A DNA stretch of 64,000 bases. Source: an uncultured Ramlibacter sp. (lineage in GTDB: Bacteria; Pseudomonadota; Gammaproteobacteria; Burkholderiales; Burkholderiaceae_C). The DNA lies in contig NZ_CAKZHQ010000019.1 of the NCBI RefSeq assembly GCF_936925435.1, positions 1 through 64,000 of the forward strand. Direction: 5' to 3'. Of this stretch, positions 47,911-58,800 are shown piece after piece (the first letter of the stretch is position 1; every line of letters begins with the position of its first letter). The notes beneath the pieces are model-generated. The model was not told where the DNA came from, ran no database searches, and saw nothing but the letters and a program-made list of their open reading frames with translations. The position numbers were made by a program, and so were the translations under genes.

Positions 47911-49500
47911 ATGAACGCACTCATCTCCGTTTCCGACAAGACCGGCATCCTGGAATTCGCCCAGGCCCTGCACGCCATGGGCATTCGCCTGCTCTCCACC
48001 GGCGGCACCGCCAAATTGCTGGCCGACGCCGGCCTGCCGGTCACCGAAGTGGCCGAGCTCACCGGCTTTCCTGAAATGCTGGACGGCCGGGTCAAGACCC
48101 TGCATCCCAAGGTCCATGGCGGCCTGCTCGCGCGCCGCGACCTGCCAGAGCACGTGGCGGCGCTCAAGGCCCACGGCATCGAGACCATCGACCTGCTGGT
48201 GGTCAATCTCTACCCCTTCGAGGCCACCGTGGCCAAGCCCGGCTGTACGCTGGAGGATGCGATCGAGAACATCGACATCGGCGGCCCGGCCATGGTGCGC
48301 AGCGCCGCCAAGAACTGGAAGGACGTGGGCGTGCTGACCGACGCCGGCCAGTACCCGCTGGTGCTCGAGGAGTTGCGCAGCGGCGGCAAGCTCACGGACA
48401 AGACCAAGTTCGCCCTGTCGGTCGCGGCATTCAACCGCATCAGCAACTACGACGGCGCCATCAGCGACTATCTCTCGCGCATCGACGACCCCGAGTCAAG
48501 CTCGGGGCAGGCTGGCCTCAGCCAGTTCTCGGGCCAGACCAACGGCCGCTTCGTCAAGCTGCAGGACCTGCGCTACGGCGAGAACCCGCACCAGCAGGCC
48601 GCCTTCTACCGCGACCTGCACCCCGCGCCCGGCTCCCTGGTCACCGCCGTGCAGTTGCAGGGCAAGGAGCTGTCGTACAACAACATCGCCGATGCCGACG
48701 CCGCCTGGGAATGCGTCAAGAGCTTCAGCGAAGCTGCCTGCGTCATCGTCAAGCACGCCAACCCCTGCGGCGTGGCCATCGCGCAGGACGCGCTGGGCGC
48801 CTACAGCAAGGCCTTCCAGACCGACCCGACCTCGGCCTTCGGCGGCATCATCGCCTTCAACCGCACGCTCGACGGCGCCGCGGCGCAGGCGGTGAGCAAG
48901 CAGTTCGTCGAGGTCCTGATGGCGCCGGCCTTCACGGCCGAGGCGCTGGAGATCTTCAAGGCCAAGGCCAATGTGCGTGTCCTGCAGATCGCTTTGCCGC
49001 CCGGTGGTGCCAGCGACTGGGACAACGGCCGCAACCTGATGGACATCAAGCGCGTCGGTTCGGGCCTGCTGATGCAGACCGCCGACAACCGCGAACTGAC
49101 GGTGGCCGAGCTCAAGGTGGTGACGAAGAAGCAGCCGACGCCCGAGGAGTTGCAGGACCTGCTGTTCGCCTGGAAGGTCGCCAAGTACGTCAAGTCCAAC
49201 GCCATCGTCTTTTGCAAGGGCGGCATGACCATGGGCGTGGGTGCCGGCCAGATGAGCCGGCTGGACTCGGCGCGCATTGCCAGCATCAAGGCCGGCCATG
49301 CCAAGCTGTCGCTGCAAGGCACGGCGGTGGCCAGCGATGCCTTCTTCCCGTTCCGCGACGGCCTGGACGTTGTCATCGACGAAGGCGCGAGCTGCGTGAT
49401 CCAGCCCGGCGGCAGCATGCGCGACGGCGAGGTGATCGCCGCCGCTGATGAGCGCGGCGTCGCCATGGTGTTTTCCGGCGTGCGCCACTTCAGGCACTGA
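47911..49500 (+). CDS. purH: Bifunctional AICAR transformylase/IMP cyclohydrolase
   Basis: A 529-residue enzyme for the last two steps of IMP synthesis. The IMP cyclohydrolase domain (1-200) has the MGS-like [20 protein letters not shown] and [15 protein letters not shown]. The AICAR transformylase domain follows with [28 protein letters not shown], the catalytic Lys-His pair, and [20 protein letters not shown] at the end. It uses 10-formyl-THF. It is the last gene of the dusB-fis-purH unit. Confidence 0.97.
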   Translation: MNALISVSDKTGILEFAQALHAMGIRLLSTGGTAKLLADAGLPVTEVAELTGFPEMLDGRVKTLHPKVHGGLLARRDLPEHVAALKAHGIETIDLLVVNLYPFEATVAKPGCTLEDAIENIDIGGPAMVRSAAKNWKDVGVLTDAGQYPLVLEELRSGGKLTDKTKFALSVAAFNRISNYDGAISDYLSRIDDPESSSGQAGLSQFSGQTNGRFVKLQDLRYGENPHQQAAFYRDLHPAPGSLVTAVQLQGKELSYNNIADADAAWECVKSFSEAACVIVKHANPCGVAIAQDALGAYSKAFQTDPTSAFGGIIAFNRTLDGAAAQAVSKQFVEVLMAPAFTAEALEIFKAKANVRVLQIALPPGGASDWDNGRNLMDIKRVGSGLLMQTADNRELTVAELKVVTKKQPTPEELQDLLFAWKVAKYVKSNAIVFCKGGMTMGVGAGQMSRLDSARIASIKAGHAKLSLQGTAVASDAFFPFRDGLDVVIDEGASCVIQPGGSMRDGEVIAAADERGVAMVFSGVRHFRH

Positions 49501-49546
49501 TTCCAGAGCGGAATCGGCGCCTGGCCCCCTGCGGCGGGCCTGAGTT

Positions 49547-49563
49547 GCTATCAGTTTTGTAGC
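49547..49563. repeat. 17-bp dispersed palindrome, copy 4 (in hemL 3' end)
   Basis: GCTATCAGTTTTGTAGC. Read on the minus strand it holds the last codons of hemL (GCTACAAAACTGATAGC, in frame ...CTA CAA AAC TGA), giving Leu-Gln-Asn-stop. It also occupies the convergent gap with purH. Confidence 0.72.
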
Positions 49564-50849
49564 GTCTTGAAGGCTTCGCGGGCCGCTTCGACAGTTTGCG
49601 CGATGTCGTTGGCGCTGTGCGCGGAGCTGACGAAGCCGGCTTCGTACAGGGCCGGTGCAATGTAGACGCCGCGGTCCAACAGGCCGTGGAACAGCTTGTT
49701 GAAGCGTGGGCTGTCGGTCTTCATCACCTGGGCATAGTTGTGCGGCAGCTCGGGCAAGAGGAAGAAGCCGAACATGCCGCCTTCGCAGTCGGCGTTGAAG
49801 GGCAGGCCCTCGGCCTGGGCCGCTGCGCTCAGACCGTCGACCAATGAGCGGGTGCTGGCCGACAGCGCGTCGAAGAAGCCGGGCTTGCTGATTTCAGCCA
49901 GGGTGGCCAGGCCGCAGGCCGTGGCCACGGGGTTGCCCGAGAGTGTGCCGGCCTGGTAGACCGGGCCCAGCGGCGCGAGCTGCTCCATGATGGCGCGCGG
50001 TCCGCCGAAGGCCGCCAGCGGCATGCCGCCGCCGATGACCTTGCCCATCACCGTGATGTCGGGCGCGAAGCCGGGGATAGCCCTGGCGTAAACGGCCTGT
50101 GCGCCACCGAGCGCCACGCGAAAGCCCGTCATCACCTCGTCGAACACCAGCAGCGCGCCGTGCTGCGTGCACAGTTCGCGGCAGCGCTGCATGAAGGGCA
50201 GGCTGGCACGCACGAAGTTCATGTTGCCGGCGATCGGCTCGATCGCCAGGCAGGCCAGCTCGCTGCCGTGCAGGGCGAAGGCTTCTTCCAGCTGCGCGAC
50301 GTTGTTGTATTCCAGGACCAGGGTGTGCTGCACCACCTCTGGCGGCACGCCGGCGCTGGTGGGATTGCCGAAGGTCGCCAGGCCCGAGCCGGCCTTGACC
50401 AGCAGGGCGTCGGCGTGGCCGTGGTAGCAGCCTTCGAACTTGATGATCTTGCTGCGGCCGGTGGCGCCGCGCGCCAGCCGGATCGCGCTCATCGCCGCTT
50501 CGGTGCCCGAGCTGACCAGGCGCACCATGTCCATCGAGGGCATCAGCGCCAGGATGGCCTCCGCCAGTTCGACCTCGCGCTCGGTCGGCGCGCCATAGGA
50601 GAAGCCTTCCAGCACGGCCTTTTGCACCGCCTCGACCACGGCCGGATGGCCATGGCCCAGGATCATCGGGCCCCAGGATCCGATGTAGTCGATGTGGCGC
50701 TTGCCGTTGGCGTCCCAGAAGTAGGCGCCCTGGGCGCGCTGCACGAAGCGCGGCGTGCCGCCGACGGCGCGAAAGGCCCGCACCGGCGAGTTGACCCCAC
50801 CGGGGATGCAGCGCCGTGCGCGCTCGAAAAGTTGTTCGTTCTGGTCCAT
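49551..50849 (-). CDS. hemL: Glutamate-1-semialdehyde 2,1-aminomutase
   Basis: A 432-residue PLP enzyme that converts glutamate-1-semialdehyde to 5-aminolevulinate in the C5 haem pathway. Motifs: [65 protein letters not shown], and the PLP lysine in [20 protein letters not shown]. Length is standard. It is 4 bases downstream of the ThiD-like gene. Its stop codon and last residues come from the dispersed repeat. Confidence 0.97.
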   Translation of the reverse strand: MDQNEQLFERARRCIPGGVNSPVRAFRAVGGTPRFVQRAQGAYFWDANGKRHIDYIGSWGPMILGHGHPAVVEAVQKAVLEGFSYGAPTEREVELAEAILALMPSMDMVRLVSSGTEAAMSAIRLARGATGRSKIIKFEGCYHGHADALLVKAGSGLATFGNPTSAGVPPEVVQHTLVLEYNNVAQLEEAFALHGSELACLAIEPIAGNMNFVRASLPFMQRCRELCTQHGALLVFDEVMTGFRVALGGAQAVYARAIPGFAPDITVMGKVIGGGMPLAAFGGPRAIMEQLAPLGPVYQAGTLSGNPVATACGLATLAEISKPGFFDALSASTRSLVDGLSAAAQAEGLPFNADCEGGMFGFFLLPELPHNYAQVMKTDSPRFNKLFHGLLDRGVYIAPALYEAGFVSSAHSANDIAQTVEAAREAFKTLQN

Positions 50850-50853
50850 GGGC

Positions 50854-51780
50854 TCAATGCTTTGTGTCGTGGGCAGGCATGTCGAAGACTTGCAGGGCCT
50901 GCGCTTCTTCCTCGGTCAGGTCGCCGCCTGCGGTCTCGGGCTGGGCCCAGAACAGCCGGTCGGGCACCACGTGGCCCATGCCGGGGCGAAAGCCCCCGTC
51001 CAGGCAGCGGTCCAGGTAGCTCAAGGCTTCGGTGGCGGCGGCGGCCAGGTCGGTGCCGCTGGCCAACAAGGCCGCCAGCGCCGCCGCGAGCGTGTCACCG
51101 GCACCGGCGAACACGGCTTCGAAGCGCTCGAATTTTTCGCTGCCCAGCACCGCCTGCGGCGAGGCCAGCACGTTGTCGATGAACTGCTCGGGCAGGGGAA
51201 TGCCGGTGACCAGGGTGTAGGGAACGCCCATCTCTGAAGCGGCCTTGGCGATGTCGCGCGCCGAGGGGCTGCGGTCGGAACTCCAGTCCGGCAGCAGCCA
51301 GCGCCACAGCGTGCTGTGGTTTCCTACCAACACGGTGGTCTGCGGCAGCATGAGTTCGCGGAAGGCGTCGAGGTACAGGTCGATCTGGCCTTCGTCCCAC
51401 CAGGACAGGTTGGGCATGTAGGCCACCACAGGGACATCGGCGTAGTCGGCGGCGATCTCGGCGATCGTGCTGATGGCCTCGGGGCTGCCGACAAAGCCGA
51501 CCTTGAAGACTTGCACCGGCACGTCTTCGAGGATGGCGCGCGCCTGTTCGGCGATGCTCTCCTCATCGAATGCGAAGTGGTCGAAGACCTCGGCGGTGTC
51601 GCGCGCATAGGCGCCGGTCACGACGGGCAGCGCGTGTGCGCCGACCGAGGCGATTGCCGTGACATCTGCGGCCAGGCCGCCCGCGCCGCTGGGATCGCTG
51701 GCGTTGAAAACCATCACGCAGGCCGGGCTGCCAACGTCGTCGTCTTCGCTGTCGGATGTGGGGGGAGTTGGGTTTGGCAT
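50854..51780 (-). CDS. Divergent ThiD/ribokinase-family kinase
   Basis: A 308-residue ribokinase-fold protein resembling hydroxymethylpyrimidine(-phosphate) kinase ThiD. It has [19 protein letters not shown] at the substrate site (ThiD: GSDPSGGAGIQAD) and [11 protein letters not shown]. The active-site anion-hole motif is [15 protein letters not shown], with Asp where ThiD has Cys (GTGCTL). The usual DPVMV and TPNxxEA motifs are not visible; instead [17 protein letters not shown] and [14 protein letters not shown] appear. The N-terminus carries an acidic tail (SDSEDDDVG). Most tools would name it thiD; I think the substrate is uncertain. ATG 51780 is preferred, and ATG 51801 is possible. It precedes hemL and is divergent from rubredoxin. 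Confidence 0.75.
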   Translation of the reverse strand: MPNPTPPTSDSEDDDVGSPACVMVFNASDPSGAGGLAADVTAIASVGAHALPVVTGAYARDTAEVFDHFAFDEESIAEQARAILEDVPVQVFKVGFVGSPEAISTIAEIAADYADVPVVAYMPNLSWWDEGQIDLYLDAFRELMLPQTTVLVGNHSTLWRWLLPDWSSDRSPSARDIAKAASEMGVPYTLVTGIPLPEQFIDNVLASPQAVLGSEKFERFEAVFAGAGDTLAAALAALLASGTDLAAAATEALSYLDRCLDGGFRPGMGHVVPDRLFWAQPETAGGDLTEEEAQALQVFDMPAHDTKH

Positions 51781-51875
51781 AGGCCCGAGTGATCCAGGCA
51801 TCGGCACGCTGTGCTTTCGGCGCGCAACAGGGCCTCGATACAATCGTTGCATTCTATTCGAAGGCCCTTTAAGCT

Positions 51876-52049
51876 GTGACTGAAACAAAAACATGGATGT
51901 GTCTGATCTGCGGGTGGATCTACGATGAGGCCGCCGGCGCCCCCGATGAAGGCATCGCTGCGGGCACGCCCTGGGCCGAGGTTCCGATGAACTGGACCTG
52001 CCCCGAATGTGGCGCCCGCAAGGAAGATTTCGAGATGGTGCAGATCTAA
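51876..52049 (+). CDS. Rubredoxin
   Basis: A 57-residue protein starting at GTG 51876, too short for typical reading-frame cut-offs. It carries both iron-binding CxxC loops: WMCLICGWIYDEAAG at residues 7-21 and NWTCPECGARKEDFEMV near the end. The C-x2-C...C-x2-C arrangement and the flanking aromatics define rubredoxin, a one-iron electron carrier. It lies between the divergent ThiD-like gene and pilG. The 78-base gap to pilG makes co-transcription with the Pil-Chp genes likely. An upstream TACAAT (51839-51844) is a plausible -10 hexamer. Its redox partner is unknown. Confidence 0.93.
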   Translation: MTETKTWMCLICGWIYDEAAGAPDEGIAAGTPWAEVPMNWTCPECGARKEDFEMVQI

Positions 52050-52127
52050 CAAGGGGGCGTGCATTGGTGGCATCCTGCGGGTGCCGGCGCAACCCCCCGA
52101 GCAGTTACAAAAGAGGAGCAGCGTCAA

Positions 52128-52526
52128 GTGAGCACGACTGGAGCAGGGTTCAAGGTGCTGGTGATCGATGACAGCAACACCATCCGGCGCAGTGCTGAGA
52201 TTTTCCTGAAGCAGGGTGGCCATGAGGTCATGCTGGCCGAGGACGGTTTCGATGCCCTTGCCAAGGTCAACGACTACCAGCCCAATCTCATCTTCTGCGA
52301 CATCCTCATGCCCCGTCTGGATGGCTACCAGACCTGCGCGATCATCAAGCGCAACGCCAAATTCGCCTCGGTGCCTGTGGTCATGCTGTCCTCCAAGGAC
52401 GGCGTGTTCGACAAGGCCCGCGGCCGCATGGTCGGGTCGCAAGACTACCTGACCAAACCGTTTACCAAGGACCAGTTGCTGCAGACAGTGCAGCAGTTCG
52501 GTGCCGCCAATCAAGGAGTAGTGTGA
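52128..52526 (+). CDS. pilG: Twitching motility response regulator PilG
   Basis: A 132-residue single receiver domain, full length for PilG. It has VLVIDDSNTIRRSAEIFL with the acidic DD pair, phospho-Asp in IFCDILMPRLDGYQ, a Ser switch residue in VVMLSSKDGVFD, and QDYLTKPFTKDQLLQ with the conserved Lys. It has no output domain. In Pseudomonas PilG receives phosphate from ChpA and promotes pilus extension. The start is GTG with AGGAG upstream. Overlap with pilH is one base. Confidence 0.93.
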   Translation: MSTTGAGFKVLVIDDSNTIRRSAEIFLKQGGHEVMLAEDGFDALAKVNDYQPNLIFCDILMPRLDGYQTCAIIKRNAKFASVPVVMLSSKDGVFDKARGRMVGSQDYLTKPFTKDQLLQTVQQFGAANQGVV

Positions 52527-52891
52527 TGGCTATCAAGAAAGTCCTGGTCGTGGACGATTCCAAGACCGAGCTGATGTTCATGACGGACTTGCTGCAAAAG
52601 AACGGCTTCGCGGTGAAGACCGCCGAGAACGCCGAAGACGCCTTTCGTCGCCTGGCCGAGGAAAAACCCGACCTGATCCTGATGGACGTGGTGATGCCGG
52701 GCCAGAATGGCTTCCAGCTGACGCGCGCCATCACGCGCGATCCGCTCTATGCCGACGTGCCAATCATCATGTGCACCAGCAAGAACCAGGAAACCGACCG
52801 CGTCTGGGGCATGCGCCAGGGCGCGCGCGACTACATCACCAAACCGGTGGACGCGGACGAGCTCATGGCCAAGATCAAGGCCCTGAGCTGA
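52526..52891 (+). CDS. pilH: Twitching motility response regulator PilH
   Basis: A 121-residue single-domain response regulator: VLVVDDSKTELMFMTDLL, phospho-Asp in LILMDVVMPGQNGFQL, IIMCTSKNQETDRVWG (Thr/Ser switch), and RDYITKPVDADELM. PilH opposes PilG by promoting pilus retraction or acting as a phosphate sink. ATG 52526 overlaps the pilG stop; AAGGAG is correctly placed before it. Confidence 0.93.
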   Translation: MAIKKVLVVDDSKTELMFMTDLLQKNGFAVKTAENAEDAFRRLAEEKPDLILMDVVMPGQNGFQLTRAITRDPLYADVPIIMCTSKNQETDRVWGMRQGARDYITKPVDADELMAKIKALS

Positions 52892-52911
52892 TCCGGGCCC
52901 CCTAGAGAACA

Positions 52912-53442
52912 ATGGCCAACCGCGAAGCCCTCCGCGAACTTCAAAGCCGCCTGGCAAGCCGTCTGCAGGCCGCCCGTACCGAGGGCACGCAAGCCTCCTG
53001 GCTGGCGGTGGAGGCTGCCGGCAAGCGGTACCTGTTCCCGCTGGCGCAGTCCGGCGAGATTTTTCCATTTGCCAGCACCCAGCCCGTGCCGTACACCCAG
53101 GCCTGGTTCCTGGGCGTGGCCAACCTGCGCGGCGGCCTGTTCGGCGTCGTCGATCTGGCCGGCTTCGTGGCCGGGCAGGCGCCGGCGCCGCGTTCGGACG
53201 CCATCCGCGCCGAGTCGCGCCTGGTCGCGCTCAACGCCATGCTCGAAGTCAATTGCGCGCTGCTGATCGACCGGCTCTCTGGCCTTCGCAATCTTGACAG
53301 CTTCTCCTCGTCCAGTGAGCCCCCGGCGGGCTCGCCCGACTATTTCGGCAGCGGCTACACCGATGCCGGCGGCGCCTACTGGCAGGAAATCAATCTGCAA
53401 GCCCTGTCGCAACAACCCCAGTTCCTGAGCATCAGCGCTTAA
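52912..53442 (+). CDS. pilI: CheW-like adaptor PilI
   Basis: A 176-residue CheW-domain protein that couples PilJ to the ChpA kinase. It has [20 protein letters not shown], a groove segment [20 protein letters not shown], and [20 protein letters not shown], typical of CheW beta-barrel subdomains. The C-terminal [21 protein letters not shown] is characteristic of PilI. It follows pilH by 20 bases and precedes pilJ by 23. Confidence 0.92.
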   Translation: MANREALRELQSRLASRLQAARTEGTQASWLAVEAAGKRYLFPLAQSGEIFPFASTQPVPYTQAWFLGVANLRGGLFGVVDLAGFVAGQAPAPRSDAIRAESRLVALNAMLEVNCALLIDRLSGLRNLDSFSSSSEPPAGSPDYFGSGYTDAGGAYWQEINLQALSQQPQFLSISA

Positions 53443-53465
53443 GTTTTCCCCGGAAGGTTCGCATC

Positions 53466-55760
53466 ATGTCCGTCGTTGACCAACTCAAAAACCTGTTCTC
53501 CAAGAAACCTGCCGACAGCTCGGCCGACCCCGGTGGAGAACTGAGTCTCGCGATGCCCGATGCCTCGCTTGACCCGATGGCCACGGGCGCCATGGATGCG
53601 GCCGGCAGGAACACGCTGCTGGAGCAGCCACTCGATCCCGACAGCGTGGCCGGCGAAGACTCGCTCGAGCCGATGGATGTTGTCGACGAGGCCGAACTGA
53701 TCTCGGTGCCCCTGCTCGGGCGCCGCACCATCGTCACGCACCAGCGCATTTTGTTCACCCTGCTGGCCCTGTCGCTGGTGGTGCTGGGCTCTGTGGCCGT
53801 GTTCGCGGTGAACCAGGCGGACAAGGTGGCCTTGCAGGTGGCCGGCACCGGCCAGTCGCTGATGCAGTCGCAGCGCCTGGCCAAGTCGGTGTCGCAGGCC
53901 CTGGTGGGCAGCCCCCAGGCCTTCCCGGACGTGAAGGAAAGCGCCGACGTGCTGGCCAAGACGGTGCGCGGCCTGAAGTCCGGCGACGAGTCGCTGCGCA
54001 TCCAGCCGGTGGCCGAGGAATACCAGGACGACATCGCCAAGATCAATCCGCTGATGGAGCGCGCCGAGAAGAACGCCGGCACCGTGATGGGACAGCAGAA
54101 GATCCTGACCCAGGTGGGCAACGCCCTGCGCACCATCAACCGCCAGTCGTCCGACCTGCTGGAAATCGCCGAGACCGTGTCCTCGCTCAAGCTGCAGCAG
54201 AACGCCGCGCCGGCCGAAATCTCCGCCGCCGGCCAACTGGTGATGTTGACGCAGCGCATCGGCAAATCGGCCAACGAATTCCTGACGATGGAAGGCGTGT
54301 CGCCCGAGGCGGTGTTCCTGCTGGGCAAGGACTTGAACTCGTTCAAGGAAATCGCCCAGGGCCTGCTCGAAGGCAGCCCTGACCTGCGCCTGGCCGGCTC
54401 CAAGGACCCGCAGACGCGCGAGCGCCTGGAGGCGCTGATGAAGCTCTATGAACAGACCCGGACGCAGGCCGGCGCCATTCTGGGCAACCTGCAGGGCCTG
54501 GTGTCCGCGCGCGAAGCGCAGGCAGCCATCATTGCCGACAGCGAGCCGCTGCGCCGCTCGCTGGAAGACTTGCAGGGCAAGCTGTCGTCGCAGACCGGCC
54601 TGGGCGCCGGCGCCCTGACGGCCCTGTTCGTGTCGTCGATCTTCGCCATCCTCTGCGCCGTGGGCCTGGCCTACGTGCAGCTGCAGGACAGCCGCAAGCG
54701 CCAGACTGTGGCTGAGCAGCAGCGCCTGGAAGCCGAGCAGCAGGAGCAGGAAGCCAAGCGCGTGAACGACGCCAACCAGGCGGCCATTTTGCGGTTGATG
54801 AACGAGCTGCAGACAGTGGCCGAAGGCGACCTGACCCAGGAAGCCACGGTGACCGAGGACATCACGGGCGCCATCGCCGACTCAGTGAACTACACGGTGG
54901 AAGAACTTCGCCAGCTGGTGGGCAACGTGCAGAACACGGTCACCCGGGTGGCGCAGACGACGGCCCAGGTGGAAAGCACCTCGACCGAGCTGCTGGCGGC
55001 ATCGACCGAGCAGCTGCGCGAAATTCGCGAAACCGGCCAGTCGGTGCTCGACATGGCAGGCCGAATCAACCAGGTGTCCGGGCAGGCGCAGGAGTCGGCC
55101 CAGGTGGCCCGTCAGTCGCTGCTGGCCGCCGAGTCCGGCCTGGCAGCCGTGCAGAACGCCATCGGCGGCATGAACTCCATCCGCGACCAGATCCAGGAAA
55201 CCTCCAAGCGCATCAAGCGGCTGGGCGAATCGTCCCAGGAGATCGGCGAAATCACCGAGCTGATTTCCGACATTACCGAACAGACCAATGTGCTGGCCCT
55301 GAACGCCGCCATCCAGGCGGCGTCGGCCGGCGAAGCAGGCCGCGGCTTCTCGGTGGTGGCCGAAGAAGTGCAGCGCCTGGCTGAACGTTCCGCAGACGCC
55401 ACGCGCCAGATCTCGGCGCTGGTCAAGGCGATTCAGACCGACACCCAGGACGCCGTGGCCGCCATGGAGCGCTCCACGCAGGGCGTGGTGGAAGGGGCCA
55501 AGCTGTCCGACAACGCCGGCACCGCACTGACCGAGATTGACCAGGTGTCGCGCAAGCTCGCCGAGCTGATCGAGCAGATTTCGGCCTCTGCGTCCAAGGA
55601 AGCCGAATCGGCCAACGTTGTGGCCGGCAACATCCAGCACATTTTCGCGGTGACGGAGCAGACCGGAGAAGGCACGCGCTCGACGGCACAGCAGGTGCGC
55701 GAACTGTCCCGCATGGCCGAGGAACTGCGCCAGTCGGTCTCGCGGTTCAAGATCGCCTGA
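53466..55760 (+). CDS. pilJ: Methyl-accepting chemotaxis protein PilJ
   Basis: A 764-residue transducer. An acidic cytoplasmic N-terminal extension (1-85) precedes TM1 ([20 protein letters not shown], about 95-115). A large periplasmic region contains two PilJ-type helical repeats ([20 protein letters not shown] and [19 protein letters not shown]). TM2 ([19 protein letters not shown]) is near 385, then HAMP and the MCP signalling domain with the hairpin tip [21 protein letters not shown]. It senses surface or pilus tension in Pseudomonas. It lacks an obvious C-terminal CheR-docking pentapeptide, and no cheR or cheB gene is adjacent. Confidence 0.95.
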   Translation: MSVVDQLKNLFSKKPADSSADPGGELSLAMPDASLDPMATGAMDAAGRNTLLEQPLDPDSVAGEDSLEPMDVVDEAELISVPLLGRRTIVTHQRILFTLLALSLVVLGSVAVFAVNQADKVALQVAGTGQSLMQSQRLAKSVSQALVGSPQAFPDVKESADVLAKTVRGLKSGDESLRIQPVAEEYQDDIAKINPLMERAEKNAGTVMGQQKILTQVGNALRTINRQSSDLLEIAETVSSLKLQQNAAPAEISAAGQLVMLTQRIGKSANEFLTMEGVSPEAVFLLGKDLNSFKEIAQGLLEGSPDLRLAGSKDPQTRERLEALMKLYEQTRTQAGAILGNLQGLVSAREAQAAIIADSEPLRRSLEDLQGKLSSQTGLGAGALTALFVSSIFAILCAVGLAYVQLQDSRKRQTVAEQQRLEAEQQEQEAKRVNDANQAAILRLMNELQTVAEGDLTQEATVTEDITGAIADSVNYTVEELRQLVGNVQNTVTRVAQTTAQVESTSTELLAASTEQLREIRETGQSVLDMAGRINQVSGQAQESAQVARQSLLAAESGLAAVQNAIGGMNSIRDQIQETSKRIKRLGESSQEIGEITELISDITEQTNVLALNAAIQAASAGEAGRGFSVVAEEVQRLAERSADATRQISALVKAIQTDTQDAVAAMERSTQGVVEGAKLSDNAGTALTEIDQVSRKLAELIEQISASASKEAESANVVAGNIQHIFAVTEQTGEGTRSTAQQVRELSRMAEELRQSVSRFKIA

Positions 55761-55871
55761 AAGATGTTGGCCCCCATGCTCGCCCGAAGCTCGCTGCCCC
55801 CTGTGGGAGTGTTCGCGCCTTGGGGCGGCCCGGCGGCGCTCATGCCCGCTCGTTAAATAGGCAGAGCCACC

Positions 55872-58800
55872 ATGCAAGCCAACGAAACTGATCTGGATCT
55901 GGCAACCAACGACCTCGGCCCATTGGCCTGGGTGCTCGATGAACTGCGCAAGTCGCTCGATTCGGCCTCAGCCGCTCTGCGCCGCTTTGTCCGCGATGCC
56001 GGCATGGCGCGCGGCACCGATATGGCGTCGGTCGACGCGGGCCAGCTGCGCATCGCACGCCAGCAGCTGCACCAGGCGGTGGGCGCGCTCGAGATGGTTG
56101 GCCTGGGTGCGCCGGCGCTCATGCTGCGGGCTATGGAATCGGCCGTGCAGCAATTCGTCGAGCGGCCCGAGCTGTGCATCGAGCCGGCTGCGGCCAAGGT
56201 GGAACGGGCCGGCTTTGCGTTGACCGAATACCTCGAAGGCCTGCTGCTGGGCAAGCCGGTCACGGCCGTGGCACTGTTTCCGCAGTACCGCGACGTGCAG
56301 GAGCTGTCGGGCGCCGACCGCGTCCACCCGGCCGACCTGTGGGCGCTGGACTGGCGCTGGGTCGAGCCGCAGACGCCGGCGGCAGCCGAGTCGTTGGTTT
56401 ATGACCCTGCCGTGCGTTCGCGCCTGGACCAGTCCGTGCTGCGCGTCGTCAAAACCGGCAACGTGGCCAGCGCGCGTGAGATCGCCGGCGTCTGCCTGGC
56501 GCTGGCCTCGACCCAGCCCGCGCGCCAGCCAAAGATTTTCTGGAAGATCGCCGCCGCCTATTTCGAAGCGATGGCGCTGGGACTGCTGCCACTGGACATC
56601 TACGTCAAGCGCGCCGCCTCGCGGGTGCTGCTGCAATACGCATCACTGGCCAAGGGCGAGATGGGCGTGTCCGACCGCCTGGCCCAGGACCTGCTGTTCT
56701 TCTGCTGCCAGGCCGTGCCGCCGCGCGCGAGCGATGCGCCCATCCTGACCAGCGTACGCCTGGCCTGGGGCCTGGCGCGCTTCAAGCCCGTCGACTACCA
56801 GACCAGCCAGTTCGGCCGCTTCGACCCGGTCCTGCTGGCCCAGTCGCGCAAGCGCATCGGCGTCGCCAAGGAAACCTGGTCGGCGCTGGCTGGCGGCGAC
56901 GCCGGCAAAATCAAGGCGGTGGCTGACCAGTTCCAGTTGGTCAGCGACTCCCTCACCCGGCTGTATCCGCCCAGTGCACCGCTGGCCCAGGCCTTGAGCG
57001 CCGCGATCGATTCGGTGGTGCGCACCGCACAGCCGCCGCGGCCGGAACTGGCCATGGAAGTGGCCACCGCCGTGCTGTACCTGGAAGCGGCCTTCGAAGA
57101 CCTCGACCCCAGCGACTCGCAGCTGGCTGCGCGCACTGCGCGCCTGGCCGAGCGCCTGGACCAGGTGCGCCAGGGCGGCAAGCCCGAGCCGCTGGAATCC
57201 TGGATGGAGGAGCTGTACCGGCGCGTGAGCGATCGCCAGACCATGGGCAGTGTGGTCGGTGAGCTGCGCACCACGCTCAGCGAGCTGGAGAAGCTGCTCG
57301 ACGTGTTCTTCCGCAAGCCGCAGGACAAGACGCCGCTGCAGACGGCCCCTGGCCACCTGTCGCAGATGCGCGGTGTGCTGTCGGTGCTTGGTCTGGACCA
57401 GGCATCGCAGGCGGTGTTGCGCATGCGCGAAGCAGTCGAACAGATCATGGTCACCGAGATCGACGAGGACAAGGCGCGCGCCGCCGGCACCTTCGACAAG
57501 CTCGGCAACAACCTGGGTGCGCTGGGTTTCCTGATCGACATGCTCAATTACCAGCCGACGCTGGCCAAGAAGCTGTTTGTCTATGACGACCAGCTGGGCG
57601 AACTCAAGCCGCTGATGGGTCGCACCGTGCAAGGGGCCGGCGATGCCGCCGCCGCAGTGGGCGTCAGCGACGAACTCTCGCAGCAGGTCAGCGCTGTGGT
57701 CACCGAGGCCGACCGTGGCGAGACCCCGGGCGAGCTGACGGCCAGACTCGACCAGATCGCCACCCATGCCGTGCTGGCCGACCAGACGGCGCTGGCGCAT
57801 ACGGCGCGAGAGGCCGCCGCGGCCGTTGCGGCCCATGATTCCGGCGCGGCTTCGGCAGCGCTGCACAGCCTGGCTGCCGCGGTGCAGCCGCCGGCGGCTG
57901 AGCCCGCTGCGCCGGCCGGCAGCGACATTGAAGAAGACGACCTGCTCGACATCTTCCTGGAAGAGGCGCGTGAGGTGGTGCAAAACGGCCTGGCTGCCGT
58001 CCAGACGCTGCGCGCCAACCCCGCCGACATGTCGGAGTTGACCACCCTGCGACGCGCCTTCCACACGCTCAAGGGCAGCTCGCGCATGGTGGGCCTGACC
58101 GAGTTCGGTGAAGCCGGCTGGTCGCTCGAGCAGGTGCTCAATGCATGGATGGGCGACCAGAAGCCGGCCAGCGAAGGCCTGCTGACCCTTGCGAACGATG
58201 CGATGCGCGGCTTTGGCCGCTGGGTGGAGGACATCGCCCTGCACCAGGACGGCAGCTGGAAAGCCTCCATGTTCCGCGGCCCTGCAGATGCCATGCGCAA
58301 CGAGCAGAAGCTGGTGCCGCTGGCCTTGCCCAGCGTGGTGGAAGCGCCCGAAGCCGAGGCACCGGTCGCAGCAGCGGACGCAGTGGTGGTTGTGGAGACG
58401 GCGGCTGCCGATCCGCTGGCCGGCATGTTCGACCTGCCGCTGGAAGAATCCGTTGCGCCGGTTGCAGATGCAACGCCGGCACATGTGGACGAGGCCTTCT
58501 CTTTCGACATGGCCGAAGTCTCCGGTGCCGAGTCGATCCAGGTGAGCGAAGTCCCGGCGGACGACCTGCTTGCGGACTTCAATTTCGATCTTGGGCCCGA
58601 GGCTGGTGCAGCGACGGCGCCGCCGGCAGCGGAGGCCGTCGAAGTGGCGCAGATCGAGGGTATCGACTTCGCCAGCCTGGCCGCCTTGTCGGGCATGCAT
58701 GACGCATCGCCGTCCGCTGATGGCCCCCCAGTGGCAGAGACGGTCGAACTGGCCGCCGCCGATGTCGATTTCGACATTCTCTCGGCCACGCCGCAGGATC

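Noticed and set aside
51781-51875. A TPP riboswitch upstream of the ThiD-like gene
   Set aside because: The short gap lacks the conserved thi-box sequence (CUGAGA / ACCUGA elements) on the minus strand.
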